Part shown: piece after piece, positions 52,981 through 62,549 of the stretch
How positions within the stretch are numbered: the first letter of the stretch is position 1
How the letters are laid out: each line of letters opens with the position of its first letter
Assembly (NCBI GenBank): GCA_027489035.1
Contig: JAIYAN010000010.1
Location: 62,001-126,000 of the forward strand
Source of the DNA: Chitinophagaceae bacterium
Lineage (GTDB): Bacteria > Bacteroidota > Bacteroidia > Chitinophagales > Chitinophagaceae
Length of the DNA stretch: 64,000 bases
Reading direction: 5' to 3'
The notes under the pieces: model-generated
The model's input: only the letters and a program-made list of their open reading frames with translations
Told to the model about the DNA's origin: nothing
The model's database searches: none
Made by a program: the position numbers and the translations under genes

Positions 52981-55344
52981 ATGAACAGCAGCATACAATT
53001 TGAATTAGCGGAATTTTCAAAAATATTTCCATTTTATATTTTATTCGATGAAAATCTGATAATACAAAATCATGGACCTTCGATAGAAAAAGTTGCTCCA
53101 AATTGTAAGCATAAACAATTTTTAGATTTTTTTACTATAGATAGGCCTTTACTTTCTGATGTAACCTTTTTAGAAATTAAATGTACAACCAATCAACTGG
53201 TATTCATAAAATCAAAGAATGCAGATATACGCTTAAAGGGGCAATTTAACTTCCTCCCCGACAGACAAGAAATTATTTTTTTAGGGGCTGCATGGTTTGA
53301 TTCAACAGAAACGCTAACTAATTCGGGACTACACTTATTAGATTTTGCACCCCACAATCCATTGATTGATTTACTTCATTTATTAAAAACACAGGAGATT
53401 GTAAATGACGAATTAAAACAACTGGTGCACAAATTAAATGAACAGAAAAAAAAGTTACTAGAGAGTCAAAATCAACTTGAAAAAACGAGGATTTTACTTG
53501 AAGAGAATAATTTAAGATACGCTTATGTTAATAAAGCCACTTCAGAAGCCATATGGGATTGGAATATATTAACTGGCGAAATGTTTTATGGTGATGGATA
53601 TGAAAAGTATTTTGGTTATAAAATTCAAAATAATCTTCAAGGTTTAGATGTGTGGAATAAAAGAATACACCCAGAAGATTTTGAACAATTGATGAAGAGC
53701 ATTTCAGATGCTATTGATTCGGAAGATGATTTTTGGAAACATGAATATAGATATCTAAAAGCTGATGGAGTCTACTCTTTTGTTTCAGATAATGGATTTA
53801 TTGTAAGAAATGAAAATGGCTTAGCCATTAAAATGATTGGTGCTATGCGCGATATTACCAATCAAAAAAATGAAGAGCTCCGTTTGAAATTATTACAATT
53901 CGTAGCTACCAATACCAATGATGGCATTTTAATATTGAAAGCAAATAACAGCTTGGATACAATTTATGTCAATGATGCTTATTTGAAATTATCTGGCTAC
54001 ACCGAATCAGAGTTATTAGGGGAAATGCCATTATTTATTTCAAAAACACATGACAATAATGAAATTTCAGATTCAATAATTAGCCACATAAAAAATCAAT
54101 TATCATTTCAAATTCAACTCGACAAGAAAAAGAAAAATGGAATATTGTACTGGGTTGAATTATCTATGAATCCTGTTTTCGACAACGATAATGTTTTAAT
54201 GAATTGGGTTGTAGTTGAAAGAGACATATCAGATAGAATAAGAATTAGCCATGAAATTGAAATTCAAAAGAAATTCAACGAAGACATTCTGAATAATATC
54301 CCAACAGATATAGCCGTATTTTCACCAGACCATAGCTATATTTTTTTAAATAAATATGCCATTCAAAATGATGAAATCAGAAATTGGATGATTAACAAGA
54401 ATGATTTTGATTATGCAAGAATGAAAGGAATTGACGATTCGATGGCAAAAAAAAGGTGGGATATTTTTGAAGAGGCGGTTGGTCAAAAAAAGACCATTCA
54501 ATGGATAGATGAACATAAGAAACCAGATGGGAGTGTCAATTATATCATGCGAAATTTGTACCCCTATTTTGAAAACGACACATTAAAATTTGTAATTGGT
54601 TATGGATTAGACATTACAGAAAGAAAGCTAATAGAGATTCAATTGAATGAAGCATTAGAATCAATAAAGAAAACAAACAATGAATTAGAGCAATTTGCTT
54701 ATGTAGCCTCTCATGATTTACAAGAACCCCTTAGAATGGTAACCAGTTTTTTATCCCAATTAGAGAAAAAATATGGCGAATCACTTGATGAAAAAGCAAA
54801 AGAATATATTTATTATGCAGTAGATGGCGCAAAACGAATGCGGCTTATTATTTTAGATCTTTTAGAATATTCAAGAGCCGGTAAATCAAATGAAAAACTA
54901 AAAGATGTTGATATAAACAATGTAATTCAAGAAATAGAAATTCTACACAGTCGACAAATTCTTGAGCTTAATGCAAGCATAAAAAAAATCAATTTACCCA
55001 TTATAAACACACATAAAACACCCATTCGGCAAGTATTTCAGAATTTAATAAGTAATGCATTAAAATATCATAAAACGGGCATCCCTCCAGAGATAACTAT
55101 AACATGTTATCCCGAAAAATCAAACTGGCATTTTGTGGTTTCAGACAATGGAATTGGCATTGAACAGGCATATCACGATAAGATTTTCGTTATTTTTCAA
55201 AGATTACATAGTAAAGAAGAATATAGTGGAACAGGGATTGGACTAGCCATTACAAAAAAAATTATTGAAAGTATTGGAGGCTCAATTTGGTTGAACTCAG
55301 AAAAAAATATGGGTTGTGAATTTCATTTTACGATTCCAGTTTAG
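52981..55344 (+). CDS. H-NOX-associated hybrid-sensor histidine kinase (HNOBA-PAS-PAS-PAS-HisKA)
   Basis: A 787-residue soluble kinase. Residues 1 to about 130 resemble the HNOBA (H-NOX-associated) domain: IFPFYILFDENLIIQNHGPSIEKV, FFTIDRPLL, and FLGAAWFDS with GLHLLDFAPHNPLIDLLHLL. A coiled coil (about 135-170) follows, then three PAS domains (about 175-295, 298-420, 425-550), a HisKA helix with phospho-acceptor His in AYVASHDLQEPLRM, and HATPase with NLISNALKYHK, DNGIGIEQ and GTGIGLAITKKIIE. No membrane helix is seen. It is the predicted partner of the H-NOX 3 bases upstream. It has no receiver of its own; the next gene supplies it. Confidence 0.88.
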   Translation: MNSSIQFELAEFSKIFPFYILFDENLIIQNHGPSIEKVAPNCKHKQFLDFFTIDRPLLSDVTFLEIKCTTNQLVFIKSKNADIRLKGQFNFLPDRQEIIFLGAAWFDSTETLTNSGLHLLDFAPHNPLIDLLHLLKTQEIVNDELKQLVHKLNEQKKKLLESQNQLEKTRILLEENNLRYAYVNKATSEAIWDWNILTGEMFYGDGYEKYFGYKIQNNLQGLDVWNKRIHPEDFEQLMKSISDAIDSEDDFWKHEYRYLKADGVYSFVSDNGFIVRNENGLAIKMIGAMRDITNQKNEELRLKLLQFVATNTNDGILILKANNSLDTIYVNDAYLKLSGYTESELLGEMPLFISKTHDNNEISDSIISHIKNQLSFQIQLDKKKKNGILYWVELSMNPVFDNDNVLMNWVVVERDISDRIRISHEIEIQKKFNEDILNNIPTDIAVFSPDHSYIFLNKYAIQNDEIRNWMINKNDFDYARMKGIDDSMAKKRWDIFEEAVGQKKTIQWIDEHKKPDGSVNYIMRNLYPYFENDTLKFVIGYGLDITERKLIEIQLNEALESIKKTNNELEQFAYVASHDLQEPLRMVTSFLSQLEKKYGESLDEKAKEYIYYAVDGAKRMRLIILDLLEYSRAGKSNEKLKDVDINNVIQEIEILHSRQILELNASIKKINLPIINTHKTPIRQVFQNLISNALKYHKTGIPPEITITCYPEKSNWHFVVSDNGIGIEQAYHDKIFVIFQRLHSKEEYSGTGIGLAITKKIIESIGGSIWLNSEKNMGCEFHFTIPV

Positions 55345-55461
55345 AAAAAAATACTTAAATTGAATAAAATTGAATGTTCACACTTATCAAATTGATAAGG
55401 TTTGTATCCAGTATATAGAGCACGTTCATATAATATCCCAGAAAAAAACAAACAGGCAATT

Positions 55462-55899
55462 ATGAAAAAATTAAACATATTACTCGTTGAAGATAATGCT
55501 GGAGATATAATTTTAACAAAAGAAGCACTAGAAGAAAGAAAAATGGTTGGACATTTAGAAATTGCAAAAAATGGATTAATTGCAATTGAATATTTGGATA
55601 ACATACTGATTACTAATTCCCAAAATCTACCCGATCTTATTTTACTCGATATTAATCTGCCCAAAAAGAATGGACAAGAGGTTTTGATTCACATCAAATC
55701 AAGTGAAAATTTAAGACATATTCCTGTTATAATGCTAACCACCTCGTCTTCTGAAAAGGATATTATTAGTTCATATAAACATTATGCAAATTGCTATATT
55801 ACAAAGCCAGTGAATATTGAGGAGTTTTCAAAAACGATTGAAAAGATTGAAGATTTTTGGATGAATGTAGCCCAATTGCCTAGTCAAAAACATTTGTAA
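55462..55899 (+). CDS. Single-domain response regulator (Rcp1-like)
   Basis: A 145-residue receiver domain with no output domain. It has ILLVEDNAGDIILTKEAL (acidic pocket), LILLDINLPKKNGQEVL (phospho-acceptor Asp near residue 64), IPVIMLTTSSSEKD and YITKPVN (Lys). It resembles Rcp1, the receiver partner of cyanobacterial phytochrome kinases. The ATG at 55462 is preferred over an upstream TTG. It lies between two kinases and ends 1 base before the second, so it is probably the phosphate acceptor of the HNOBA kinase, or a shuttle between the two. Confidence 0.9.
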   Translation: MKKLNILLVEDNAGDIILTKEALEERKMVGHLEIAKNGLIAIEYLDNILITNSQNLPDLILLDINLPKKNGQEVLIHIKSSENLRHIPVIMLTTSSSEKDIISSYKHYANCYITKPVNIEEFSKTIEKIEDFWMNVAQLPSQKHL

Positions 55900-55900
55900 A

Positions 55901-57310
55901 ATGAGTGAATTAGCCAAATTGAATATTTTAGTCATTGAGGATAATTTGGGAGATTACTTAATTATAAAAGATTATTTAGAAGAGAAAGTTGAATCCCTAG
56001 ACATTACAAATGCAATACGATTTGAACAGGCTTCTAACATACTAAACGAAAACACATTTGATGTAATTCTACTTGACCTAACATTGCCTGATAAAGCAGG
56101 TGAAGCATTAATTGAGGAAATTATTGAAATGGCAAATACAGCCCCTGTAATAATCCTAACTGGTTTTACAAACATTCAATTTAGTATTCGCGCACTTTCT
56201 TTAAAAGTATCCGACTATTTGGTTAAAGATGACATAAATGCAAGCTCCTTAATAAAAAGTATTCTTTATAGCATTGAAAGAAAAAAATCAACTTTATTAC
56301 TCGAAGAATCTGAAAAAAGATATAGTAATTTGTTTGAACTTAGTCCTCAACCCATGTGGATTTTCAATGTAAATACACTTCAATTTTTTCAAGTAAATCA
56401 AGCTGCAGTTGATCAATATGGGTATACTAAACAGGAGTTTTTAGGAATGAAACTTTTCGACATTGTAATAGATGACTTATCGGAGCGCGACAAATTTATT
56501 AAGTCAAAAGAAATTTCTTATAACAATAAAATATTTAAAGGAAGATTTAAGCATCGAAAAAAATCAGGCGATATTATTGATGTTGATATTTACAGCAATT
56601 TATATTACATAAATGAAACCGTTTACGAATCTGTAATTGCCATTGACGTAACGGAGAAAATAAAATTAGAGCATCGCATAACAAGAGCAATAATTAAAAC
56701 ACAAGAAGATGAGCGGTATGAGATTGGCGCTGAGTTGCATGATAATGTTTGTCAGATTTTAGCAAGTAGCAAATTGAGCTTAGATATGTTAAAAGATGGC
56801 GTTCCAGAAAACAACGTAAAATGGCTAATCAAATCACAGCATTTTATTAATTTGGCACTTGAAGAAATTCGTAATTTATCCCATCGATTAGCGCCTTCTA
56901 CATTTGGCAATAGCAATTTAGAAGAAACCTTTTCTGAACTGCTTTTGAACATTAATTTCGAAAATCAATATATCACCAATTTGAGTATTGATTTTGATGA
57001 AGTGAATTACAAATTAAGTAAAGATTTACAGCTTAATTTATATCGCATAGCACAAGAACAATTGAGAAATATAATTCGTCATTCAAAAGCAACAACAATT
57101 GAAATAAAACTCTATGTTGAAAATGATTTTTTGAAAATGGAAATTTCAGATAACGGCATTGGATTTGATGAATCAAAAATAAAAAAGGGCATCGGATTAG
57201 CAAACATTAAACGACGCATCGAGCTCTTTAATGGAGAGATGCAAATCATTTCAGCAATCAATAAAGGATATAATTTAATTGCAATTATTCCATTAGATCA
57301 GATTTCTTAA
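55901..57310 (+). CDS. REC-PAS-HisKA_3 sensor histidine kinase
   Basis: A 469-residue kinase with a reversed order. A receiver domain comes first (residues 1-125; LVIEDNLGDYLIIKDYL, VILLDLTLPDKAGEA with Asp near residue 58, ILTGF, YLVKDD). A PAS domain follows (about 140-255), then HisKA_3 with acceptor His in YEIGAELHDNVCQILASS and HATPase with RNIIRHSKATTIE and DNGIGF. Kinases of this class normally pair with NarL/LuxR regulators, but none lies in this operon. The receiver suggests it is itself controlled by the upstream kinase. It ends the operon; a terminator follows. Confidence 0.9.
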   Translation: MSELAKLNILVIEDNLGDYLIIKDYLEEKVESLDITNAIRFEQASNILNENTFDVILLDLTLPDKAGEALIEEIIEMANTAPVIILTGFTNIQFSIRALSLKVSDYLVKDDINASSLIKSILYSIERKKSTLLLEESEKRYSNLFELSPQPMWIFNVNTLQFFQVNQAAVDQYGYTKQEFLGMKLFDIVIDDLSERDKFIKSKEISYNNKIFKGRFKHRKKSGDIIDVDIYSNLYYINETVYESVIAIDVTEKIKLEHRITRAIIKTQEDERYEIGAELHDNVCQILASSKLSLDMLKDGVPENNVKWLIKSQHFINLALEEIRNLSHRLAPSTFGNSNLEETFSELLLNINFENQYITNLSIDFDEVNYKLSKDLQLNLYRIAQEQLRNIIRHSKATTIEIKLYVENDFLKMEISDNGIGFDESKIKKGIGLANIKRRIELFNGEMQIISAINKGYNLIAIIPLDQIS

Positions 57311-57360
57311 AAAATCTCAACCAAAAGATATATTTATTTTCGAACAAGATTATTAAAAAT

Positions 57361-57405
57361 CAAACAAACTGTTTGTTTATTGTTTGTTGTTTGGGATTTG
57401 GGGTT
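57361..57405. repeat. GTTTGTTGTTTGG word repeat, copy 3
   Basis: CAAACAAACTGTTTG, TTTATTGTTTGTTGTTTGGG, ATTTGGGGTTTAA: tandem GTTTG/TTTGG words, matching the complement of 25706-25750 and the tract at 27107. It lies after the stop of the REC-PAS kinase and before its terminator. Confidence 0.5.
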
Positions 57406-57411
57406 TAACGA

Positions 57412-57450
57412 TAAAAAAAGAGCCGTCTGTTTTTTATCAGACGGCTATTT
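57412..57450. terminator. Terminator between the H-NOX operon and the M36 protease gene
   Basis: AGCCGTCTG (57421-57429) pairs with CAGACGGCT (57438-57446) around TTTTTTAT, with an A-run on the left and T-rich right flank. It can end both convergent units. Confidence 0.85.
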
Positions 57451-57469
57451 AATAATCAGCTTTATAATT

Positions 57470-60400
57470 TTATAATTTAAAAATCTTTTGTGTGATTGAA
57501 TTTTTTCCTTGTTGAATTTTTATTAAATACAAACCAGGTTTTAAATCATTTCCAAAATCAATAATGTTCGTAGCATTTGAAATAATGGTTTTCAAAACTC
57601 TTCCTTGAATATCAAGAATATTAATTTTAATATTTTCAGAAGAATTCGTTTTCACCTTTACAGAAAATACATTTGGTGTAGGATTAGGGAATACATCCAC
57701 AGAGAAATTACCAGTTGATGAAATTGTAGCATCGCCTTTTGCTAAAGGTGTAGTAGCGCATCCTGTTGTGGTTAATTTCAATCCGCGTTTTACACTAAAG
57801 CAACCATTGTTAGATTGTACATTAATGCTATCATTTGTGCCTGCTGATAAAAATCTTACTCTGATTTTTAATCCTGTACTTCCACTATCAATTACAGCTC
57901 CAGTTGGTACACTCCATCTATATGATGAAATCCCTGTTACAGTTGAAGCAGTGTATGTAGTTCCATTTGCTGTTCCTACAATTGGACAAATTGATATCAA
58001 CCCTGACAATGTAGCTGGTGCTGTTGGTGTTGTTGTTGCTACAGTTGCTGTCACTGCTGTTCTAGTAGTTGATATACAAGTTGATGTTGCATTTCTCGCA
58101 AGTGCATAATATGTTCTAGTTGCTGTGATACTAGGCGTTGTGTATGTTGATAATCCTGAAAGCAACAATGTTCCGTTTGTAGCTGCAGAATACCAATCTA
58201 CTGTAAGACCTGTTGCTGGTGTAGCGCCGATTGTAACCGTACCAGTTCCGCAACGTGAAGCATTAACTGCTAGAGGTGCTGCTGGCACCGCATTTATGCT
58301 TGCTACAATTGGACTTCTTGTTGCAGATACACATCCTGTTGATGTTGTTCTAGCTTCTACAAAATAAGTAGTTGAAACCGATAGTGATGGAGTTTGATAT
58401 GAAGTAGTTGTACTTAATGATGTTCCTCCAGTTGTAGTGCTATACCAAGCTAACGTACCTGCAGGATTTGTTGGTACAACTGCGGTTAATGTCACTCTTC
58501 CTGATCCACATCTTGAACCATTTGTAACTGTAGGACTTGCAGGACGAGGGTTTATAGTAGATGTTACTCTTCTAGTGGATGATATACAACCTGTCGTCAA
58601 ATTTCTTTGAGCAGCCCAATACAAAGTAGTTGAAGATAATGAAGGTGTTATAAATCTATTCACCCCAGTAACTGTACCTGATTGTAATAAGTTAGTTGCT
58701 AAAGAATCAGCATACCAATTGATGGTCATTCCAGTTAATGCAGTAGCCGAAATTGTAGAGGTATCTGTTCCACATTTTGATGCGTTTACTACTGTTGCTA
58801 CTGTTGCCGGTATAGCATTTACTGTAGCTGTAACCGCAGATCTTGTTGATGAAACGCAAATTCCATTATTTGACTCTGCATAATAAATTGTTGTAGCCGT
58901 TAAATTTGGAGTTGTGTAAGTATTTGAATTTGTAGCAAGCAACGTACCTCCTACTGCTGCACTATACCAATTTATCGTTTGTCCATTTGCTGTAGTAGCT
59001 GTCAATACAGCAGATTTTGATGCACATGTAGAAGCACCTGTTCCTGTTGGTGCTGTTGGCGCTGAAAGAATAGTAGCTCCTGTTATTGTTCTTGATGCTG
59101 ACACACAACCTGTAGTTGTATTTTTTGTTTGTGCAAAATAGTTTGTTGATGTACTGATGCTCGGTGTTGTAAAAGTTAATCCTGTTCCAATTACAGTTCC
59201 TCCTGTAGCAGCCGCAAACCATTCAATTGTTTCGTTGGTTCCAGCACTTGCAGAAAGTACCAAAGTTCCTGTTCCACATCTTGATGCTCCAGTTGTTGAA
59301 GGAGAATTTGGTAAACTATTTATTGTTAAAATAGAAGATGCAGAGAAAAACTCTGTAGTACAAGTTCCGTTTATTTTACAACGATATTGATTGCCATTAT
59401 TTGATGTTGTTAAATTTGAAAGATTATAAGTTGCGTTATTTTCATTGGCAATATCAGAAAATGAAACGCCATTATCTGTACTCGTTTGCCATTGATATGT
59501 AATTCCAGTTCCTGAAGCTGTTACAGAAACAGTTGCTGAATTTGCATTTTCGCAAATTGATATGTTCGTTGGTTGTGCAGAAATTGTAGCAGGAATACAA
59601 GTATTGCTTCCAGGTAAAATTATTGTTACGGTTTCTGCAGTTGCAATATTAGCATTCGATGCATTAAATAATATTCCTTTGATATTTACTTGTGGTGTGC
59701 TTTTAAGTTGAATATCATCGATATACCAACCTGTTCCAGCTACACTTAGATCCGATCCAAAACGGAATCTGAATTTTACAGATTGATTGGCATAAGCATT
59801 TAAATTTATGGTTGTTTTTACAAACCCACCGCTGTTTCCTGTAAATGCAGATTTACCTGACAATGGATTTGTACTTGTTCCTAATGTTCCATTATAACGA
59901 CCTGTTAGAATTGAAGGACCCAAATCAATCCAAGTGGTTCCATTGTTTGTACTGATCTCTACAACACCCCCATCCCATCCAGACTCAGAATTGATAAATC
60001 CTTGGAATGTAAGAGCAGGCGGATTAGATGGCAATAATAATGCGTTTGTTGTTTCTAATTTCTGATCAGAAACAGTAATGAGATTGGATGTAAAAAATGA
60101 ATTTGGCGCACTTGTTTTTTGTGCCGTTGAAGTAGTCCAATTGGTTGTCGTTGTTGATGTTGGTGTCCAAACATTTGAGATGGTTGTTGTAGGAACCGTT
60201 TCATCCAATAAAAGAACTGGTGCAAAATATGCGCCATTGTTTATCGTTACTGTAAATGAATAATTTTGAGTTTCACCGAAAGCTAATGAAACTGGGAAAC
60301 TAACCACTCGTGTTGCAGCATCATAAGTTCCACCACTTACATAAGTTACATTGCTTGGAAGCGTATCACGAATAATGTGATTTACAATTGCGCCACAATT

Positions 60401-62431
60401 TCCAGTGCTTACGGTATGTGTATATGTTACATTTAATCCTTCCGCTTGTTCGGTTACGTTTTGAGAAATAGAGAAACTGCCTCCGCCATTTACTGTAAAA
60501 TCAGCAGTTTGATCTGTTGTACTGTTTGAAGAACCTTGAGAAGCAAATTTTCCCATTCCTCTTCTTGCAAATGCTTTCCAAATTGCGCAGCTGTATTTTG
60601 CGCCAAAAAATAAAGTATCTGCTTTTAATATCGCGTTTCTTGCATCAATATATCCTGGACTGCAAGGTTGTAAGCGCATACCTTCAATTACCAATTTTAA
60701 TGCAGCAGAGTTTCCTCCGATTCCAGCATTATTGAAAATATTTGTATTGATACCATCCATAGCAATCATCTCCCAAGTCATATCCCATAAAGTTGCACAC
60801 CAAATTTCTCCAATTTTATGAACTGCACCTCCAGAACCAGTCATCATTCCATAAGTCCATGGGTTGATGCTCATGTTTGTTGAATATGGGTAAGTACGAA
60901 TACCCGCACCCGTAGGCGCTTGTCCAAATAAATAGGTACCTATAGGACGAGCAATAGCTCCATCGTTAAGTGTAGCAGTAGCCCAATTGGTTACACTCAT
61001 TAAAGCTAAATAATCGCTCCATCCTTCACCACCTTGTTCTGCATTACTTAGGCAAGAAGAATTGGCAGGACCACCAGTAAGACGATTACTTACACCATGC
61101 ATAAACTCATGCGCAATTACACCATTATCAAGATCACCATCACGGTTAGGTGTAGTGAAGCTTGACAAATACATTTGCATACGTGGTCTACTTCCATCAA
61201 CAGGTGTTGAAAAATTTGCATTGTTTGTACCGCTTCCATCTTGAGCATCAGCCACTACATAATCATTGGCTAAACCGCCTCTGCCTTGGTTGTTATTTTG
61301 GAAATTTCCAGACACTTCATTAAAACCATAATTGTAGGTAAGATCGTGCAATAAATTATTCCAATAAAACAAATTGGTTGTAGCAAAACGTTGAAAATTT
61401 GTAGTCGTTGGCGCTACAGTATAATCAGGAGCTATATCAAAAGTTAATGAAGGTTGTGCAGTAGAAGAAGTTGCCCCTCTACCATTTATGTTATTATTAT
61501 CTCTATCTTCTTGTGCCCAAACGTTGTTACCTCTTGTGCTGTCATGATAAGAGGTACCGTCAAAATGCCATTGTAAGGAAGTTGCGTTACCACCAGCCAA
61601 ATTCCATGGATCGGAAACTAAAGCAGCTGCACCATTAGCATGCAAAGGACTTTCAGCCGGAAAAGGAATTACACGATAACTAGCTGATGATACTACTGAA
61701 GGAGATTGTTGTACTGTTGTTTTGTGATTCAAATTCAAATAATCGCAAGAATGTGCGTGATTATTTTGATTACAATTTGCTTTTTTAAAATCATTTAAAT
61801 TTTCATAAACGGTATAATTATTTTTATCCAATACTTTGCCAGAAACGGCATCTACACGAATCAATAAATGATCTACAGATTTTAGAGGTGCAATTTCTAT
61901 TTGCCAGGTTAACGCCACATTTTTTTCTGTGATGGGTAACCAAACCAATTCTGCAATAATATCAACTTCTGAAATATTTAAATTTCCAAAATTCAATTTG
62001 CCATTTGCTTGTACCGTTGATTGAATCAATGATTTTGTAGATAATTTCAAATCATTGATTACAGATTGAACTGCATTTGTTGCGCTAATTGTTGGAATGC
62101 CTGATTTTAAATTTACAATTTCTTCTATATTAGAAACCCTGTTCCCAGCATTTGAAACCAACTCGTTATTTTTAAAAGCAAGTACCTGCATTTTGTTAAA
62201 CACAGGAATCGATTTAAACGTTTGGGTCAAATACACCATTCTTATTCCAGATGCATTATCAAAATATGTACTTGAAACATCGGAATTTTCTATGTCATTT
62301 ATAGAAAAACCCAACTGAGTTTGATGTTGTTTTATTAATGATAATGCAATTTGTTTTTCATCTGCATTCGCTTGACCGAAACTAATTACTGTTGAAATCA
62401 AAGAGGCGAATAAGAATAAAAGTTTTTTCAT
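57470..62431 (-). CDS. Secreted M36 (fungalysin-type) metalloprotease with Ig-like repeats and T9SS sorting domain
   Basis: A 1653-residue exported protein. Signal peptide (1-20), an FTP-like propeptide, then an M36 zinc protease with HEFMH near residue 441 (HExxH) and EGWSDYLALM supplying the third ligand. After about residue 650 come a beta-sandwich, a domain with DGGVVEISTNNGTTW, and an Ig-like segment. Five tandem Ig-like units of about 80 residues follow (each with a xxSRCGTGxxxLxA-type Cys and a W-Y/F core), then a PKD-like domain. The C-terminal 75 residues (VDVFPNPTPN to IFKL) are a type A T9SS sorting domain. It is probably released or bound at the surface to degrade proteins. Monocistronic. 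Confidence 0.93.
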   Translation of the reverse strand: MKKLLFLFASLISTVISFGQANADEKQIALSLIKQHQTQLGFSINDIENSDVSSTYFDNASGIRMVYLTQTFKSIPVFNKMQVLAFKNNELVSNAGNRVSNIEEIVNLKSGIPTISATNAVQSVINDLKLSTKSLIQSTVQANGKLNFGNLNISEVDIIAELVWLPITEKNVALTWQIEIAPLKSVDHLLIRVDAVSGKVLDKNNYTVYENLNDFKKANCNQNNHAHSCDYLNLNHKTTVQQSPSVVSSASYRVIPFPAESPLHANGAAALVSDPWNLAGGNATSLQWHFDGTSYHDSTRGNNVWAQEDRDNNNINGRGATSSTAQPSLTFDIAPDYTVAPTTTNFQRFATTNLFYWNNLLHDLTYNYGFNEVSGNFQNNNQGRGGLANDYVVADAQDGSGTNNANFSTPVDGSRPRMQMYLSSFTTPNRDGDLDNGVIAHEFMHGVSNRLTGGPANSSCLSNAEQGGEGWSDYLALMSVTNWATATLNDGAIARPIGTYLFGQAPTGAGIRTYPYSTNMSINPWTYGMMTGSGGAVHKIGEIWCATLWDMTWEMIAMDGINTNIFNNAGIGGNSAALKLVIEGMRLQPCSPGYIDARNAILKADTLFFGAKYSCAIWKAFARRGMGKFASQGSSNSTTDQTADFTVNGGGSFSISQNVTEQAEGLNVTYTHTVSTGNCGAIVNHIIRDTLPSNVTYVSGGTYDAATRVVSFPVSLAFGETQNYSFTVTINNGAYFAPVLLLDETVPTTTISNVWTPTSTTTTNWTTSTAQKTSAPNSFFTSNLITVSDQKLETTNALLLPSNPPALTFQGFINSESGWDGGVVEISTNNGTTWIDLGPSILTGRYNGTLGTSTNPLSGKSAFTGNSGGFVKTTINLNAYANQSVKFRFRFGSDLSVAGTGWYIDDIQLKSTPQVNIKGILFNASNANIATAETVTIILPGSNTCIPATISAQPTNISICENANSATVSVTASGTGITYQWQTSTDNGVSFSDIANENNATYNLSNLTTSNNGNQYRCKINGTCTTEFFSASSILTINSLPNSPSTTGASRCGTGTLVLSASAGTNETIEWFAAATGGTVIGTGLTFTTPSISTSTNYFAQTKNTTTGCVSASRTITGATILSAPTAPTGTGASTCASKSAVLTATTANGQTINWYSAAVGGTLLATNSNTYTTPNLTATTIYYAESNNGICVSSTRSAVTATVNAIPATVATVVNASKCGTDTSTISATALTGMTINWYADSLATNLLQSGTVTGVNRFITPSLSSTTLYWAAQRNLTTGCISSTRRVTSTINPRPASPTVTNGSRCGSGRVTLTAVVPTNPAGTLAWYSTTTGGTSLSTTTSYQTPSLSVSTTYFVEARTTSTGCVSATRSPIVASINAVPAAPLAVNASRCGTGTVTIGATPATGLTVDWYSAATNGTLLLSGLSTYTTPSITATRTYYALARNATSTCISTTRTAVTATVATTTPTAPATLSGLISICPIVGTANGTTYTASTVTGISSYRWSVPTGAVIDSGSTGLKIRVRFLSAGTNDSINVQSNNGCFSVKRGLKLTTTGCATTPLAKGDATISSTGNFSVDVFPNPTPNVFSVKVKTNSSENIKINILDIQGRVLKTIISNATNIIDFGNDLKPGLYLIKIQQGKNSITQKIFKL

Positions 62432-62549
62432 GTTTTAAGGTTAAAATAAAGTAAATGGCGTTTTTTTCTTGTGGAAGTTTCAGCGGATATGGAGTAAGCG
62501 GGTCAAAAATATGTTAAAAAACATGAAAATTGAAATAATATGGCTATTA

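Noticed and set aside
57900-59330. Repeated DNA that could suggest a CRISPR or satellite array
   Set aside because: The periodicity is about 240 bases and is in frame with the Ig-like protein repeats of the M36 protease; the units are diverged and coding.
60055-60263. Overlapping frames on both strands inside the M36 gene
   Set aside because: They are shadows of the biased codon use in the Thr/Ser/Asn-rich protein and lack any domain.
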